Below, piece after piece: positions 25,501-38,800 of a stretch of 64,000 nt of DNA (its first letter is position 1; each line of letters begins with the position of its first letter). A program made the position numbers and the translations under genes. Where the stretch lies: contig NC_058056.1 in NCBI RefSeq assembly GCF_020085105.1, positions 13,648,929 through 13,712,928 on the forward strand, written 5' to 3'. This DNA comes from Siniperca chuatsi (lineage: Eukaryota; Chordata; Actinopteri; Centrarchiformes; Sinipercidae). The notes below the pieces were generated by a model. The model did no database searches. It saw nothing but the letters and a program-made list of their open reading frames with translations, and was not told where the DNA came from.

Positions 25501-27847
25501 AAGATGTGACTTTTGGAGGAATCACCTACAAAGTTAGCGGGATTCCAGACGGTAAGATAAAAGCACCCTGCGGTTTTGATTGTCTTCCCAGTGCCTTGGA
25601 TCCAGCGATCTGTGCATTCCTTTCCAAACTCTGGAACACAATAGAGTACAGTATAATACAGTCTCACATGAGAACATTTCCCCGCTGCAGTTTCTGTAAC
25701 CTTGGCGCCAAACGCATGTTTTGTCATCCTCTCTCTCTCCGTCCTCCCTCTTGAACAATTATACTGCAGTCAACCTTGTATTTAAACGAAAAGAAAACTG
25801 TCAGTTAACTTCACAAATAAGGCAGTCACTCCCATACCACAGACAAGTAGCCAAAAGATGCTGGGCTTGTCCCTGAGTTGTTATTTTTTGTGTGTAACGA
25901 GTGGCTTGATCTGGACCGCTCACAATTATGTGGTAAAAATAGACAGCCGAACAGGGCCACGGTTACTGCTGCTCTTGTCAGCACATGGTTTTGCCGGCAC
26001 AACTGAGCCAACCATATCCATGGGGCTGTGTGAAACTTGCCCTTCTGGGGCTTCCCTTGTATATTATCTGGTGAGCCCCCAGCTTCAACCCCTGGCTGAC
26101 CTCAAACTGAGTCTTCAGACTCTCCCGATTGCATTCCAACCATCGCTGCATCCAAGCACCTTTAACTCATTGTTTACTCCACCACTCAATAATCAATAAT
26201 CAATAATTCTTTGACAAAAGTACATTTACCTTTTCTCTCTCTCTTCAGGCTATGCAGGCTATAAGCTGTGCTACTATGAAGTGATGAAGGTAATCAAAGG
26301 AATAGTGCACCAGCCCTATGAAGTGAAGGGCAGCAGCGTCTTTTACGCTTTCTCCTACTACTATGACAGAGCTGTGGAGTCTGGGCTCATTGGTGAGTGG
26401 GCACAGAGCAAAAGAGTCACCCTTCAGTGCCATTATTTTCCATGCTAATTATCATCTTTGCGCAAAATCGGTATTCAAATTGCATGTTTGTTTTTTCTGC
26501 ACAGATGGCAGTCGAGGTGGTGCACTTGAAGTCAGGGATTTTAAGAAGCGAGCCAAAGAAGGTAAGAGTTATCTTCTCCAGGGTTGGATAAACTTGTGTA
26601 TGAAACCAACAATCTTACAAGTTATATATATCAGTTTAACCACTGAAACTTCACGCAACACAGTCTATGCTCTAAACAGCAAAAGCACTAAACCGTGTTT
26701 GTGCCCAAACACTTGGCACAATTGCGCCAAATTGACACAGCATATTCTGAATTTATTACAACAGTAAAATGTAACCGATTATTTGCTAAAATGTGTAAAG
26801 AGATGGATTATAAGACAAATGTAGTTTATTATAGAGTAAATATATGTTAACATCACTATAAAATGTTTTAGTATGTTTAACTGATACACACCATGCGTAT
26901 CAGCTCGAGTGCGTGACACTTGTAATGGCCATGTAGAACCAGATTTATAGCAAGTAGGAACGAGTTAATGTATTATGTAAGGCTGTTTGTGTTGTGAGAA
27001 CACTGTCACATGGTCTCGAGGAACAAGTCTGGCTCAGGCTGGGCTGGCAGCTGAGCTGAAGATGTCTGTCTGGCCCAGGCAGGAGGGCACCTGACAGCCA
27101 CACACCACCTGGGGGCTGACACATACTGAAACACACAAACTGTGTACTAGGCTGTTTAACACTGCCACCCACCCGCAGCCTTGTGCTGACCCTCAGCCAT
27201 TCTCCTCGCACCTCCCTGTTTATTCAGTCAAACAAAATAGAAATGTCATCTTTTAATCATGTAACACAGGGGTTAGAAAAGTTTTTTTTTTGTTAATATA
27301 TGGAACGTGACTCCATTGTATGATGCAACAGGTTGTCTTCATGTGTCAAATGCTTTTTTGTCAGTGGTATGTGAAACCTGTGTTAATGCCATGACTGAAA
27401 GCTGTGGCTTTTGTGTGTTTGCAGTGTGCAACAAAATGACCAAATACCGCGCTATCAGCCCCTACCTCTGCATGGATATGACATATATCACCTGTCTGCT
27501 AAAGGAGGGCTTTGGCTTCAAGGACAGCACTGTGCTGCAGGTGAGCAAATCAGAGCCAGGTTACTGTGGACAGTGACTGCCGGAGTCAAAGAGATACAAC
27601 ATGTGAAAAGCTACAAGACAAAATCTTCATGCTCTGTCTATACAGTATTTTACAAGACTTGAACATTATTACATATTTTTTCTAATCAGCACGACAGTAG
27701 GTGTAGGAAATGTATGTTTCTTTGTGGTTTTAATGGAGATCCTCCTGTCACTCTGTTCAACAGCTAGCCAAGAAGGTGAACAACGTGGAGACAAGCTGGG
27801 CCCTGGGGGCAACCTTTGACTACTTCAGAAACCTCAACATCCACTAA
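22008..27847 (+). CDS. ENTPD5: Ectonucleoside triphosphate diphosphohydrolase 5 (ER nucleoside diphosphatase), complete, 13 coding exons, with proline-rich repeat insert
   Basis: ENTPD5 hydrolyses UDP and GDP in the ER lumen, supporting glycoprotein folding. In zebrafish, entpd5a is needed for bone mineralisation. Coding exons: 22008-22452, 22873-22952, 23259-23402, 23814-23889, 24445-24480, 24878-24966, 25057-25136, 25274-25335, 25450-25551, 26249-26392, 26505-26561, 27425-27540, 27764-27847. They total 1515 nt (504 aa; human about 428). The signal peptide is [20 protein letters not shown]. Apyrase regions in order: [15 protein letters not shown] (about 129-143), [22 protein letters not shown] with the likely catalytic Glu, [12 protein letters not shown] and [10 protein letters not shown]. 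Residues about 48-113 are an insert of PEVxHPV-like units (for example [20 protein letters not shown]), absent from human ENTPD5 and accounting for most of the extra length. It lies wholly in exon 1, between signal peptide and catalytic core. All exon phases agree. Confidence 0.95.
22466..22501. repeat. (CT)n microsatellite in ENTPD5 intron 1
   Basis: About 17 CT units beginning 14 bp after the exon 1 splice donor, then an imperfect CT-rich run to about 22516. Confidence 0.95.
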
Positions 27848-29302
27848 GGACAGCTCGCTGTCACTGCAGCCGGCACTGAGAGGGACAGTCTGTCACTGTG
27901 GGGCTTCCCTTCCTCCGTCCCCCCCTCGATCAGCCCGTCCCCTCACAGACACACCCGGTCCCACCACGCTTCCTCAGCCACCACGCCCCTCCTCTTTTTC
28001 CTCAACCTCAGCACCCAGCGAACTCTTCGAGAACTGTTGAAAAAAGAAATCACTATATTTTTATAAGGCCAGCTATTTCTACTGTATGTTGAGCTCACAA
28101 CTGGTGGGCTGACTTTATTTTTTGTAAAACGTTTACATTTTTGATTCCTTATGGGTCTGATCTGAAATGTCTTTCTCACCTACCTGTTAAGTGTGTAGAG
28201 GGTAGTTCAGAAGCCATTCAACCAGTCATGGTATTTTGGTGCTTACTGTGGTCCTGGTGGGCACTGTACAGTACAGTGGAATTTAGTTAGAGACTAGTTG
28301 CTGTGTGCAACCATAGTAGTCTTTCTAAATGATTTTAAATCAATCTTATTTTTATTCTAGCAAGAAATTATTTTACAGGACCTTAATTCATTTGCCCCTA
28401 GCCTTAGACATCAAGTTAGACATCATTGGAAACAGAGCAGTTGTCAACCATACAGCTTCTTTTCTTCAACTTTGCACATAACACTTTAATTGCAGATATT
28501 GTAGCTAAGACATTATCAGTTCCTTTGATGTTTTGACTAAAGAGTTGTACATATTCATCAAGTAGAGTTGGATTCACCATGACTGACAGGGGCAAAGAGA
28601 GCGCTGTGGAGAGATGCCTCTCACAGACTGTGTTGTACAGCTGTTACATGTTTGAGGTTAATGCCTGTATTTTTAAAGTTCAGCCATTATTGTTTGTTTT
28701 GTCTAGAGTGGAAACTACCTTATCAAGCATGGCTAAATTGCAGGGGCCCCAGGTCTGAACTGTATTTTAGACTACCAATAGAAAAACCTCTCATCAAGAG
28801 TAGAGAGTTCATCCATCAACGTAATTTACAGCCATTAAACACAGCAAAAATGTAAACAGAAATTAGGTAAAGTTCGAAACCCACGACTCCTTCATTTGTT
28901 GCTGTTTGCTCAAAAACATTAGTAATATTGAATTCTGTTTGTCATTTTTCTTGTGAACTGTACAAATATTTAAATAATAAGTTTATCTAGAGTATTTGAA
29001 TTATCCTCATCCAATAATAACTCTTGAACTTTCTGTGTAACTGCTCTTTAAGCCGTGCCTTTGCTGTCTTTTCAGTATTCAACATGTTCAATAACTACTG
29101 CTGTATATACATAATGTAAACTTTTATTAGTAAAATCTTTTGACAGGAACTGCTTTTACATTGCAAAAACTTTATGCTGCACAATTTCTCAGAAATGCCT
29201 CTATGTTCATCAGTATGAATAACCTGATGACTGACAATATGTAAATTGTTTTTATTAAATCCAGTGAAATAAGTGTATACTATACATGTATGTTTTAATA
29301 AA
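27848..29302 (+). other. ENTPD5: ENTPD5 3' UTR with poly(A) signal
   Basis: No coding sequence follows the stop codon. The clear AATAAA at 29297-29302 gives a 3' UTR of about 1.45 kb. An earlier (C+CT)-rich stretch at 27900-28015 has no obvious role. Confidence 0.65.
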
Positions 29303-29389
29303 ACATGAAAAATGTACTTTGTGTATTTATATTTTTTGTATTGAGACAGACTTCTTGAACTTATTAAAATGTGCAGACGGCATGATGGA

Positions 29390-29454
29390 ATAAATCCAAT
29401 ATTTGCACAGTTTGAGAAAATTATTTTCTCAAACTGTGCAAATATTGGATTTAT
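29390..29454. repeat. Perfect palindrome, 32-bp arms with a 1-bp spacer
   Basis: The left arm begins ATAAATCCAATATTTGCACA and ends GAGAAAAT. After a single T the right arm is its exact reverse complement, starting ATTTTCTCAAAC and ending GGATTTAT. It lies between the ENTPD5 and COQ6 poly(A) signals, outside both genes. Confidence 0.97.
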
Positions 29455-29748
29455 GACATTATCTATGACTGCACAGTCCACATACTGTTTCCTCCATCTG
29501 AGAATTAAGCACTTCATATATGTTCATATCAAATCCATAAAGGTGTACTTATAATTCAGAACTTGGCCTATGAACTGTGTCTGCAAAATAGTGGAGGATT
29601 GTAACATAACATCTTGCATAACATATGCTTTTGATATGTTATGATATGCTTGGGACAGCTGCAATGTACTATTTGTCAATGTGGATTTATTTTGCACCAA
29701 AGCACACACAAGAAAAATAAATCATGAAAGAGTAAAATATATCTTAAT

Positions 29749-29754
29749 TTTATT
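29749..29754 (-). other. COQ6: Polyadenylation signal of COQ6
   Basis: AATAAA on the minus strand, 82 bp past the COQ6 stop codon, in a T-rich context on the plus strand. Confidence 0.65.
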
Positions 29755-29835
29755 TTTTTACATTCACAATTTTTACAGCCTTTAAAAGCTCACAGTCTCT
29801 TGAGATCCACCAACAATCACCGCATGACGGATGCA

Positions 29836-32800
29836 TCACTTGCTTGCAAATGCCATGATCTGCTCCTGCAGAGGCAAAAGAGACAACAACTCAGAAACTC
29901 TAACCTTTAAATCATGTTTACTAAAAGCATGTTACAAGTGAGTGGCACTGCAGACATCTATACAAGACCTGTAAATCAGTGAACTCACAACATTTAATAT
30001 GGAAAATATGTTCTGTTTATGCTTTTGTGCCTCCATAGTGAAATGCTTTTACAACCAATTACAGTTGTGTTGGTCTGAATCACTTAGTAGGGAATAAAGC
30101 CATTTCACATGAGTGGTCGATAATAAAAGGGGTGTGAAAACACAAGCCAACACCGCTGTCCGCTGCCCCGGGGCCGGCACTGCACCCCACCCACACACTT
30201 TTGGTAACACTAAATTTGGGGCTAAACTTAGATGCCATAGTAGTAGGTTGACAACCCTGGAAATTATAGACACCGCTAAAGTAAAGCTCTGTGTAATCAG
30301 AAAAGAGGGCAGAGGGTGGGGTCAGGGTGGAGGCGGAGCTTAGGTTTGTCAGGTCATTGATATTATCTGAGTGATGGCCAGGTTCACTGGGATGTACAGG
30401 AGGATATGTTTGTAGGGAGAAGCTAGAAGAGAGGGAGCTTACTTTAAGCGCTGGCAGCACGTTGGTGGCCTGCAGGCCGAAGGTGCGTAGGAGAACAACA
30501 GGAGCGACGTTAGTGGAATAAAGGCGTTTCATGAGGTCGATGGCAGCCATCATGGGCAGATTGTGTCGCTGACGTTCAGTTTCATATTCTAACAGGTGCT
30601 GTATTGCTCCTGCACAAACAAACCTGGGGGTTAAAAACTGTGGAGTAGTAGTTTAAGCTTGTGTATGTCTGTCATATGTTTTCTGCTTTAAGTCAATACA
30701 GTGGTGCTATTTTGACTTCAGAACATTTAACAGAGGAAAAAAATATGCACAATATCTCATAACAGGATTTAATTTTTTATGAAAAGCAACTTATAGTTCT
30801 TGGCAGAATGAACAGAAAAAACATCAAATAAATGTTACCGGAAAAGCTGATGCTTTTTATAATTCAGATCAACAGCATGCGTCTGAGTTTAGGGGAAACC
30901 ACTGTGCTATGGTTTCAGTGCTTGTGACTGTTTAGAGTTCTCACTGACCCAGGTCCTTCCCGTTAAAGGCCGCCTGGCTCAGTAGCTGTGTGAGGCAAGC
31001 AACATCCCCAAAACCCAGGTTGGCTCCCTGACCCGCCAGAGGATGGACACGATGGGCTGCATCCCTGCAAAGAAAAACATATCCCTCTCTGTCCACATAC
31101 ATTCGACTCACAGAATGCTATTTTATGCACACTGCAAGATCAAAGTGTCATTCCCTTGCATGTAAAGTAAAAACGTGTAAGTGTTAATGTGCAGGCCATT
31201 ACTTTCATTATGTCTTTCATCTTACCCAACGAGAGCTACACGGTGCCTGATGTACTCCGATGCATGACCCATGCCGAGAGGAAACATGACCCGGGTCTTT
31301 GGGCCGATCCCTGCCACACTTGGGGGAAGCTGTCGAGGTGAACCTGCAGACGGCATGATGGCTGAAAGGGCGCCACGGAACAGAGAGCCAGCCGTCTCAA
31401 TCAGCTCTGACTGGTTCTCATTACTCCACTGTTAGTGCACACACACAGACAGTCAAGAAGACAGAGACATATTCACAGAGAATGAAAAATGGCCAGAAGA
31501 GAGGGAAAACAGACATTATCCCTTTGAGTGGACAAAGAAATTAGCTGACATAGGAGCAAAGCTGAACTCCAGGCCAGCAAAAGTGCTTTATTCCCCTCCC
31601 TAACTAACTGGTTTGGCAGAGCTTCGGGAGCTGGGCTAATTAAAAGAAGATGCCGGCCAGGCTATGCAGTTGAATTAGCTCAGTTTGAAAAACATTCCAT
31701 GCAGTAATGGTCGACACTGGGAGACCACAGGTTTAATTAGCAAACCAGGCTTGAAACCAAACGTGACTCAACCGTGGTGACCCCGTCCATCAGCAGGCCC
31801 AGTAAAAATAGCCAGCTTGGGAAAAAGGAGTTTCTCCAAACACACACAAAAAAAAATGGATAAGGAAATATTAGTTTTGTATAAAGTTTGGGCAAAACAA
31901 TGACAATATTGTTTGTATGAGTCACATAAAACAGCTCAACGTGTGAGTGAGTCTATGGAGGACCCCTGCAACATACAGTACACTGCACACAAATACATAA
32001 CTGACAGATGTGGAATCTGACTATAAATACAACATCAGCAATTTAAAAAGGTCTTACGAAGACTTACGAAGGCAGAGTTGATAGCGTCGACAAAGCTCTC
32101 CTCATCCAGCTCCAGCAGCTCCTCTGCGTGCCGATGGCTGGTTGACCACACCAGAGAGCTCTCTGTGTCCGACAGCTGCAGTGCACAGAGCATGGATGCT
32201 GAAGCGCTCTCAAATACTTATGTGACAGATGGATATTTTGCGTGGAAAAAAAAATACTGCAGTAAAAAAATGCAGATATATATTACCGGCAACATTGCAA
32301 TGGGTCCTGTTGGGAGGAACCTCTGCCATGCGACATTGTTCTCCGTGGGCTGTGCAACACATAAATTAAATCTAATTAAAAATTAAATATTGTGGCTTTG
32401 TATTGTATGGCATACATTTTAATTACACATAAAAACAAGATATTATAAAGGGTACTGCAGGGCGGATGTGTTGTTCTCTGCATACTGACAGATGTGACAT
32501 TAAAATTACTATCATAATAAAAACACTGAGTAAATTCAGTCAGTTAGATACAATAATGTTTGCTTAAATATTTGAGTGTGTACATGTAAATTATAAATAC
32601 AATATGCAGGGAGGGATGCATAGCACACATTATAATAAAGTATCAAGAATTATGCTGTGTGCACGTGTTGAATGTTATACTCACCTCCGATAGGTGCAGC
32701 ACAGCAACCACAGCAGATTGATCATAATTCCACTTGACTGTGGGTATCCCAAGTTCCCGCCTCACCATTGAGTTTGGTCCATCTGCACCAATCTGAAAAA

Positions 32801-35800
32801 CAGATGACAAAAAGGAAAACAGTTAAAAAAAAACTAAAATAAAATAAGGACAAGGACAGATGAACAGCTACGGTTTGTGTGACGGAATCAAACTGACCAG
32901 CAGCTTGGTCTGAACAGTCTCTCCGCTGGCCAGCGTGACCTGGACCCATGGGATGGAGTCTGCTGCCTGGTGGGGCATGGGCCATGCGTACTTCACCACC
33001 TTGGACATGTACTTAACTTGCACGTTATCTGGCGGACAACAAGGACATTAAACTGGTGACTACAAAGGTGGCAGAAAAGAAAAATGAGAAGTGGTTCTTA
33101 AAAAAAAATGGCTACTGGTGTGACACTCACACAACAAAGGGATCAATCTTGGTCCTGTGTATGTATCATCACACTAAATCAGTGCTTTGCTGCTTTTCCC
33201 GTCAAAAGCGAGAGGATGGTTTGCCTGCAGCCGAAGCAGTGGAAGATCTATAAACCACCTCATAAAACACCACTGGTTTTCCTCCCTGGCACATGGTAGC
33301 TGCTGAAGTTCACATTTGACAATCTTCTTAATGGTCTTGGCCTGCCACATTGCTCTGACTAATAGTGTTTATCTACAAGAACACCACGCCACACTTTGCA
33401 CATGCTGCCAGCTTGTTAGATTTTGCACTAAAACTGCCCCTCTGCCAAAAATGTCAGCAGCCGGACACCCCAAACATGAAAGGATCCTGATTTACGCTGG
33501 CTCATGCTGACTTGGAGCAGGACCCATCCACAGAACGGCTACTGGTTCCTGAACACGAATGTCAAATATGGGTTTTCAGTGACTGGAGAGCAGGGTTACA
33601 TTGAAACCAGCTGGCGTGGAGCACACTTTTCATGTACTGCATGGAGCATAACAACACCAAGGCTAAAATGAGAGGAGAGAGAGCAGCGGACAAATGGGAG
33701 GCACATGAGGTAAAAACGTGCTGTGACCACACATCCGTTGTTTGGTGCAAAATGTTGAAAACTGTTTATAAATATTCCACTTTAACTGTCAAGCACATAG
33801 CAGTGCTAAGTTTTATTTGAGAACCTCACAAAAGTTGGTCTAATGTCAACAGCAATACAACACTATACACCGTCAGCGCTTTAGTGTCTTAAGGAGGTGG
33901 CAAAGCTAGGGAGCACATGGCAGCTTTAAATAGGTCACTGGACCACTTCACGTGTTCTCAGAGGGTGCCGGGGCTCTGCAGTTCCCAAAATGTGAGGTTG
34001 TGATTGAAACTGCAGGAAAAACATGAACGGCTCCAAGAGCTTAATTTGTCTTTAAAAACAGTCACCGGGAGAGAGTACAAATAAACAAAACCTGGGGACA
34101 GGATGGAATAAATGTGGTGGCATTAGCTGCCAGACTCAGCGTCCATTAGGCAGATGGAACTGGAACCAAGAGGTCTTACAGAGCACTGCTACTGTGTGGG
34201 GCTTCATGTTTTAATCATAAATGCTGTGCTTACCGGACAGACTGTCCAGCTGTTTAGTGAGCGCAGCCACAACGATGTCGTTCTCCACGATGTATGCCAT
34301 CTCGTCCTGCAGGTTCTCCTTATCGAACGTGATCAGGGCATCAGAGCAGGCATCCCAAACCTAAATGAGAGACCCATTATGCCTGCGGTCTGCAAGTCTA
34401 TCCTTAAATGCATCCCCTTTCCCTATATATAGCTGGGCAGAGAAGTGCAGCTTCATTGAGCTGAACACATCAAAGTTGTTAGCTGCTGTCGGAGGTTGGC
34501 ACAGCCTACATATATCAAACCCAGAGCGATGAGGGTCACCAGTGCGCCACTGGCTGGACGGCTGACTCCAGCTTAATGGAGCCCTCTGAGGTGGAGGACC
34601 AAATGACATTTTGTGATGTGGATTTTTTGCAAACATTTTCGTGGAAACACAAATAACAAATGACATGTTCGTGAACATAAAGAGTCAGTCAATATTTATC
34701 TGCAACCCAAAAGTGGCAGAATGAGATATAGTTTTAGGTTACTGTAATTCCAACCCTGAAAGCACCGTTTGAGTTAAACATGAGGGAGTGAAAAGTATTT
34801 GTATAAGGTTAATCCTCTTTTGGCATGTAACTATGGTGACACAACCCATCATTCTGCAGTAATATGCTGCTGCACTACTTTTTTCCAACTTGCCATAAAG
34901 TAGGGGGATATACCCTACAGAAAACCACTAATGGCAGTGGGTTTGCAACTTGTGATAAGTGGTTGGGCAGAAAGATTTACTGAGATCAGCCCAAACATTT
35001 TTTGGGTTTGTTTAATGTGGGGTGAAATAATGCAGCTTTGGGATAGAATCAGTTACTACATACTTTCTGTGCAAGATTTAAACAATACACTTCCTTGCAC
35101 CTTTATAGAGAAAAATGTGGGCAAAATGACGCCTTGATGGCAAAAACTCTGTTTGCTTCTGTTTCAAATCTAAACCCTCAATGCTTACTGGACGTTTAAG
35201 GTAGAAGAGCATTTTATTGCATGGAAATAATGTTATTTAGTGCTGACCTGCAGTACATACTTTCCAGTGCTATGGCTGGAGATGTATATGACTGAGATTC
35301 AATGGGCAAACAAGCCAAAACAGTGGTAGCAGAGTGAAGGTATAATGGGAGAGGTACCCTACCATAATCACTGTAAGGCACTGCACGATGACATCTTAGG
35401 CCCAGAGAGAAACCCTGTGGTCGAGTGTTTGGTACACACCGACCACATCTTACAAGAGGGACTGAGCCTGCACCCACAGCCGTAAAGCGGGTTCACTCTG
35501 CAGCAAACAACCACTCTCCTAATCTTTCATCTTCTTCCCGTTGTTCACATGAATCTTCATAATTATAAGATGTGGGGAATGAGTACCAATTTGAAAATGT
35601 CAAAATGATTTACTCTTCATCAAAAACATGGCTTTAATAAATAAAACTTGCATGGTCAAAGAGCCACCCAGTACTTTGAATGTGCCAGGAGACGGCCTTT
35701 TTTTTTTAAATATACCTTGTGTTCTTTGGCATTCCTTGTGCCACAGATCCTGCAGAGCTACTGAAGAGGCATAAATTGCACAAAGGAATGAACAAAATGC

Positions 35801-38800
35801 ATGTTACATGAAACCACTGTTTGCCATTTTAATGTGAACAATTACATACCCTACACATGATTATATGATACAGTATTGTGTTGCTTGTTCATTAAGCTGA
35901 ATGACTGAGTAGAGGCTGAGTGTCACAGATTTTTCTCTCCGCAAATTGTACGGTGCTATGATTGATGGATGATAGAAATACATAGAGTATGCCTGTAAAT
36001 TAGAAAGTCTGGAGGACCTATGAAGAAAAACGAAGTTGTGTAACAGAAGGATTTTGGGAGATGCTCAGTACTACAGTAGGCTTTAAGTTATTTTTGTTTC
36101 TCTTGAAATCATACTTTTCTGAACTTCTGACATAGCAGAACAGTTGTAGTTACTGCACCCTTGAGTTGCACAGATTTGAAAAAGAAACTTAAGTAGTAGT
36201 GAGCTGACGATCAACATACCTGCATCTTTTTATAGGGCTTGCACCTCATCTTTGTGATGTGGTCCCATGCCCCAATACCTGTGTGCACAAACACATTTCA
36301 AAACAATCACAATACTAATTTAATGCAATGTATTACAAATAATTGGAATCATACTCTGAAAGTCAAAACATGAATCGGGCGAATTTTAACAAAAGTCAGT
36401 GGAAGTGCAAATGGTTACTTCATGTGCAGAGTAGAAGGAAATTGGTCCAACTAGTCTTTGTGATCGGGGCGCAAATCTAGGATCGTGGATGTGTTTTTCT
36501 CTGTTCAGATGAGGATCCATTAAAAAAAACATTGTAAGTCTTTAAAGGAGGACACAAACTTGGTGGTAAACTTGTCAGCCAAGTGATGAGATTATAGTGA
36601 ACATACTGAAAATCATTAATTAATCTCCCACTGATTGTTTGCTTTTGTGCTACATGCTAGAACGTCAGCATACACTATTTTAAGTGGTAGTGGGAAACAT
36701 CTTATCTATCTAATTATCTCATAAACGATACAAAAAGAGTTTAAAACACCATGTAAAGTTACTGTAAAAGATATGCGGTAAAGTCTGAAAGTTTTGTGAA
36801 GGAGAGTGGCACAGTTCCATAAGCATGCGACTTCTTGAGTTCTTAGTTTAAACTTTTTGCGCAGGTGCCAGTGGGAGGAAATGAGGTCACAGCCAAGCAC
36901 CGTGTTTCAAATAAAATCCTTGCACTGCACCACTGCATTCCTTATGCAGTGGTGCATAAGATATGCAAATACTCTACTGACATTTCAGTGTCAAAATCAG
37001 ATAAAGGGGTTAACACTGTAAAGTCAATAAATGATGCAAATAATGCAAGTGAGCGGAGTGAAGGACGTTATTTGAGATGTTAAGTAAAGCTTTAGCCTCT
37101 CTGTCTCTCACTGGCACCTGTGCAAAGATTATTGTCAAATTATTGTCATGGTGCATTGGCATGTGTGATCTACTGGGGAGATATTGTCATTGTTGTTGTC
37201 CATTCTCTTATCACTGAAGGGCTTAGCTGACCGCATACTGCACTTGATGTTATTTTAAGACCTGATTCAGGATAAATATGGATGAACTTATGTGTCCAAC
37301 AATCAAAGTAATTTAGCCAAATGATTATTGTCTAAGTAATTCCATATCTGCTTTGACTACCTCAAATGAAAAAGATGAAATCTTTTTTTATTCATTTTAA
37401 ACTGTTTACTGTTTTCGTTTGGTTTTTGGGGTCGTGAGAAAATAACAATCAAGACAAACACATGAAAAGTGCATTGACACTTGAAAACAAATCTGTAATT
37501 TTCTTTGTAAACTGTTATACGGTTCATTGGTGAAAAGTATGTGTCTAAAACAGTGGTTGCATGTGCTAGCACATACAGATAGCCTGAAAGCTTGAAATAA
37601 CAAAATGCACAGGTCTGGACTGATGGTCATGTTATGTTAACTATTTTTGATGGTTTCCAGACCTGAGATGGCAGATTTAGGCCACACAACATGTTTCACA
37701 GACAAGTCCATCAAGCCCAGCAAAAGTTACACAATCCCAGACTCTCCCTTTCCTTGGCTGCCAAAATCTCTAACTTTGAGAGAGATACTTTTAACCAGTG
37801 GTGGATGAAGTATTCAGATCCTTTATTAAAAGTAAAAGTACTAATATCACACTGTATAAATACTCTGTTACAAGTAAATGTTCTGCACTGAAAATGTTAC
37901 TATAAATCAGGAAAATGTTTTGAAAAGTAAAAGTACTCAGTGCAGAAAAATGTCCCCTGTTACTGTTATACTATTATATATTATATCATTAGATTATTAT
38001 CACTCATGCATTAATGTAAATGCAGGATTTTACTGCTGTAGTTGGTTGAGGTGGAGCTAATTTAAAAAAACTATTTTATATAGGACTGCAACTAATGTTT
38101 ATTTTCACCATGGATTAAACTGCTGATTACGTTCTCCATTAATAGATAGATTTGTAAAAATTCTGAAAATAGTGAGAAATGCCGTCACAATTACCCAGAG
38201 CCCAAAGTGACATCTTCACAATGCTTGTTTTTTCCAACCAACAGTCCAAACCTCACATTTATTAAAAATAAATTTAAATTATTACAATTATTAAAAGGAA
38301 AAGCAGCAAATGTTCACATTTGAGAAGCTGGAACCATGAAATGTTTCTACATGAAAAATGACTAACGATTATCAAAATAGTTGCCAATTAATTTTCTGTC
38401 AATTGACTAATTGATTAATTGACTACTGGTTTCAGCTGTACTTGTATTTAATGTTGGGTAGTTTAATTTATAACAACACATCATATTTTATAAGCTCTTC
38501 ATATGTTTTGTGTGCAAAAATCTTAATTTGTAAAGTAACTACAGTATCTAAAGCTGTCTGATAAATGAAGTGGAGTAAAAAGTACAATATTTCCCTGTGA
38601 ATTGTAGTGGAGTAGAAGTAAAAGGTAGCATGAAAAGAAAAGACTCAAGTAAAGTACCTCAAAATTCTACTTAAGTACTGCACTTGAGTAAATGTACTTA
38701 GTTACATTCCACCACTGCTTTTAACTACAGTTTGGGCTATAGAAGAACTCACACCCTTAATGTAACTAAGAAAAAAAAAGTAGTGTCAGGAAACATCCCA

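Noticed and set aside
30080-30553. A 157-codon minus-strand frame at COQ6 exon 11
   Set aside because: Only the part in exon 30443-30609 is COQ6. The rest runs into the intron past a good GTAAGC donor.
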